Shown piece after piece: positions 61,721 to 64,000 of a stretch of DNA of 64,000 nt. The stretch's first letter is position 1, and each line of letters begins with the position of its first letter. The stretch comes from Bifidobacterium olomucense (GTDB taxonomy: Bacteria > Actinomycetota > Actinomycetes > Actinomycetales > Bifidobacteriaceae). The DNA lies in the NCBI RefSeq assembly GCF_012932375.1, contig NZ_JAAIIG010000006.1:1-64000 (forward strand), given 5' to 3'. The translations under genes were made by a program, and so were the position numbers. The notes beneath the pieces were generated by a model. It was not told where the DNA came from, did no database searches, and saw nothing but the letters and a program-made list of their open reading frames with translations.

Positions 61721-64000
61721 ATGGCTTCTTATACTCGTCGTGCACATTCGGGCGGCAACGGCCCCGCTATGCGCCAACCGCGCACAGCGTACAGCGGCTC
61801 CAATTCGGCCGCCGGCGCCGGCCGTACCAGCCGCAGTCGCATCGCGCAGGAGGGCTCCGGCACCGCTGGCCGGCCAACCCGGTCCCGTCATGCGGCAAGC
61901 CACAAAGCCACCAGCCACAGGGCCCCGAACCGCAAGAAGAACGGCGGCAAGAAGGGCAAGCATCGCGTACTCAAATGGGTGCTGGGCGTTATCTTCGGCC
62001 TGTTCGCGCTGGGCGTGGCCGCAGCCATCGCGGCATTCGCATACCTGTACACCACCACTGAGGTTCCACAGCCCGAAAAGTTCGCGCTGGCGGAGAAAAC
62101 CTCCGTATATTACGCGGACGGCACCACGCCGATCGGCTCCTACGCCGAGCAGAACCGCGTAATCATCTCCTGCGACGGCCTGCCGGACTACATCGGCAAC
62201 GCCATCGTCGCCTCCGAGAATCGCACCTTCTATACCGACAAGGGCCTGGATCTGCGAGGCATCGCACGCGCGTTCTGGAACAACGTGACCACCGGCACCC
62301 GTCAAGGCGGCTCGACCATCACCCAGCAGTATGCCGAGCGTTATTATCTGGGCGAGACCACCACGTACTCCGGCAAGGCTCGCGAGGCCATTCTGGCCAT
62401 CAAGATCGCACAGACCGAATCCAAGGACGAAGTGCTGTGCAACTACATGAACACGATCTATCTGGGGCGCAATTCCTACGGCATCCAGGCGGCGGCCAAA
62501 GCCTACTTCAATAAGGACGCCAAGGATTTGACGCTCTCCGAAGCCGCGATGATCGCCGGCATCATCCCCTCCCCCTCCACGTGGGACCCGGCGGATAACC
62601 CGGATATCGCGAAGTCCCGCTTCAAGCGTGTGATCAACATCATGAGCGAGGACGGCTACATCTCCTCCAAGCAGAAGTCCGAAGCCAAGTTCCCGGACAC
62701 CGCGCCCGTGGCCCAGCAGAACGACTACGCCGGCGCGAACGGCTATCTGCTGGACATGGTGGAGCGCGAACTGGTGCAGTCCAAGGCCTTCACCAAGGAG
62801 GATCTGGACACCGGCGGATACAAGATCATCACCACCATCGAAAAGGACAAGCAGGACGTCATGCAGTCCATAGGCGACACCCGCCTTGACGACATGCCTG
62901 AGTCGCTGCAGATCGGCGGCATAGCCCTCAACCCGAAAACCGGCGCGGTCCTGTCGGTGTACGCCGGCTCGGACTACCTGACCAAGCAGCTCAACAACTG
63001 CGATCAGGCCGTATTCGAACCCGGCTCCACCATGAAGCCGTTCGCGCTGCTGGGTGCGGCGCAGTCCGGCGTAAGCTTCGATACCCTGTTCAACGGCAAT
63101 TCTCACCAGCATTTCGCCGGCTTGGATCAAGAAGTGAATAACGCGCTGGAGAACAACTGGGGCAACATCGACCTGTACCACGCCACCGCCAACTCAGTGA
63201 ACACGGTGTTCATGAACATCAACGAGCATTTGACGCCGCAGCGCACCGCCGAAATCGCGCATGAGGCCGGCATCCAGGGCGACATCGACGCCGACTCGAT
63301 GTACAACGTGCTCGGCATCAACGCGCTGACCGTCTGGGATCTGGCACAGGGCCACTCCACCATCGCCAACAACGGCAAGAAGAACACCATTCATATGGTG
63401 GCTCGCGTGCTCGATGCCAAGAACAAGGATCTGTACAACGCTCCCAGCGAGAACGAGCAGGTGTTCGACGCCAACGACTGCGCACTCGTGCAGAAGGCCA
63501 TGCAGGGCACCACCACGTATGGCACGGCGGCGGGCGTCAGCACCGCGCTGGGACGCCCGGTGGCCGGCAAGTCCGGTACCGCCAACGACGAGATGGCCTC
63601 TTCGTTCGTGGGCTATACGCCGAGCCTGATGAACGTGTGGGCCATCTGGAACCCCGATGCGGACGGCAACCCGCAGGTGGTGCCGGCCTTCTCCGGCTAC
63701 GGCGTCTCCTCCACCGGCTACCCGGCGCATCTGTTCCAGGAATATATGACGCAGGCACTGGCCGGTACGGATGTCGAGCAGTTCCCCACCGCCAAGGACA
63801 ACGGCAAGATCGGCGGCTCGGACGGCACGTGGGGTCTGGGCAGGGGCCAGTCGTCCTCGACCAACACGGACAGCAACAAGCAGTCCACCGAAGATGCGCA
63901 GAAGAAGGCCGAGCAGGAGGCTCAGCAGAAGGCCGCCGACGAGGCCGCAGCCGAAGCCGAAAAGCAGCAGCAGTTCGCACAGCAGTGCCTGAACGACCCG
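61721..64000 (+). CDS. Class A penicillin-binding protein, 3' end beyond window
   Basis: The open frame runs from the ATG at 61721 to the window end (760 codons with no stop). A basic Arg/Ser N-terminus leads to one helix (VLKWVLGVIFGLFALGVAAAIAAFAYLY). The GT51 glycosyltransferase domain has IVASENRTFYTDKGLDLRGIARA and QGGSTITQQYAERYYLG, and the transpeptidase domain has SxxK in EPGSTMKPFALL, SVN in TANSVNTVFM and KSGTAN. A Glu/Ala/Gln/Lys-rich tail begins near residue 725. It makes cross-linked peptidoglycan. The gene is partial because the window ends. Confidence 0.94.
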   Translation, partial: MASYTRRAHSGGNGPAMRQPRTAYSGSNSAAGAGRTSRSRIAQEGSGTAGRPTRSRHAASHKATSHRAPNRKKNGGKKGKHRVLKWVLGVIFGLFALGVAAAIAAFAYLYTTTEVPQPEKFALAEKTSVYYADGTTPIGSYAEQNRVIISCDGLPDYIGNAIVASENRTFYTDKGLDLRGIARAFWNNVTTGTRQGGSTITQQYAERYYLGETTTYSGKAREAILAIKIAQTESKDEVLCNYMNTIYLGRNSYGIQAAAKAYFNKDAKDLTLSEAAMIAGIIPSPSTWDPADNPDIAKSRFKRVINIMSEDGYISSKQKSEAKFPDTAPVAQQNDYAGANGYLLDMVERELVQSKAFTKEDLDTGGYKIITTIEKDKQDVMQSIGDTRLDDMPESLQIGGIALNPKTGAVLSVYAGSDYLTKQLNNCDQAVFEPGSTMKPFALLGAAQSGVSFDTLFNGNSHQHFAGLDQEVNNALENNWGNIDLYHATANSVNTVFMNINEHLTPQRTAEIAHEAGIQGDIDADSMYNVLGINALTVWDLAQGHSTIANNGKKNTIHMVARVLDAKNKDLYNAPSENEQVFDANDCALVQKAMQGTTTYGTAAGVSTALGRPVAGKSGTANDEMASSFVGYTPSLMNVWAIWNPDADGNPQVVPAFSGYGVSSTGYPAHLFQEYMTQALAGTDVEQFPTAKDNGKIGGSDGTWGLGRGQSSSTNTDSNKQSTEDAQKKAEQEAQQKAADEAAAEAEKQQQFAQQCLNDP

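Overview
The window is a 64 kb stretch of a high-GC Gram-positive genome that reads throughout like Bifidobacterium, most probably B. longum or a close relative. The organism call is inferred from gene content and order: an actinobacterial zwf-opcA pair, topA-tmk-holB, a small bacterial-type SRP RNA, a bifidobacterial-style ferrous iron locus, and G/C-rich third codon positions. No rRNA operon or phosphoketolase gene is present to confirm it.

Layout. 0.3-6.1 kb: the complete oxidative pentose phosphate branch (zwf, opcA, pgl, and convergent gnd). 6.3-17.3 kb: an aminotransferase, a membrane protein, two secreted or surface proteins, and an operon of two YhgE/Pip membrane proteins plus a TetR regulator. 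17.6-25.7 kb: a seven-gene minus-strand iron uptake locus (FTR1 permease, P19-like lipoprotein, DUF2318 protein, two FtsX-type permeases, an ATPase, an FMN-binding lipoprotein). 25.9-28.0 kb: a DUF6020-like membrane protein. 28.2-32.75 kb: a 4.5 kb accessory island bounded by tRNA-Ser(GGA) and a partial copy of that tRNA's 3' end. It carries an integrase arm domain fused to a winged helix, a frameshifted DUF3800 gene behind a structured leader, and a divergent TetR / PaxB-like transmembrane terpene cyclase-like protein / flavodoxin-fold oxidoreductase set. 33-40 kb: tRNA-Thr, an OFA-type MFS transporter, a DUF1275 protein, tRNA-Gln, two identical tRNA-Glu genes and gltX. 40-50 kb: a DUF805 protein, hypothetical and phosphatase genes, an MFS transporter, an OatA-like acyltransferase, GtrA, and a tautomerase. 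50-64 kb: fhs, a C69 dipeptidase, a PEBP protein, HPr, holB-tmk-topA, a PAP2 phosphatase, SRP RNA, and a class A penicillin-binding protein cut by the window end.

The intergenic regions are unusually rich in structured repeats. At least five families recur within the window: long-arm hairpins with a CTATCTGCG..ACAAGGGG signature, hairpins sharing a CCCGACAC.CTCAAGGCCG core, GTACC/GGTAC repeats, GTGGGTCTTAAATCC boxes, and clusters of GATTCGCGCGAAAA boxes. A 77-bp duplication includes the 3' end of gnd.

The most interesting accessory content is the tRNA-Ser island. Its PaxB-like protein retains the two acidic positions known to be essential in fungal transmembrane terpene cyclases and is translationally coupled to a reductase under a divergent TetR. 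Upstream of it, the DUF3800 gene is preceded by a hairpin-rich leader resembling the described DUF3800-associated RNA motifs. All functions are read from the sequence and family knowledge. No searches were run.
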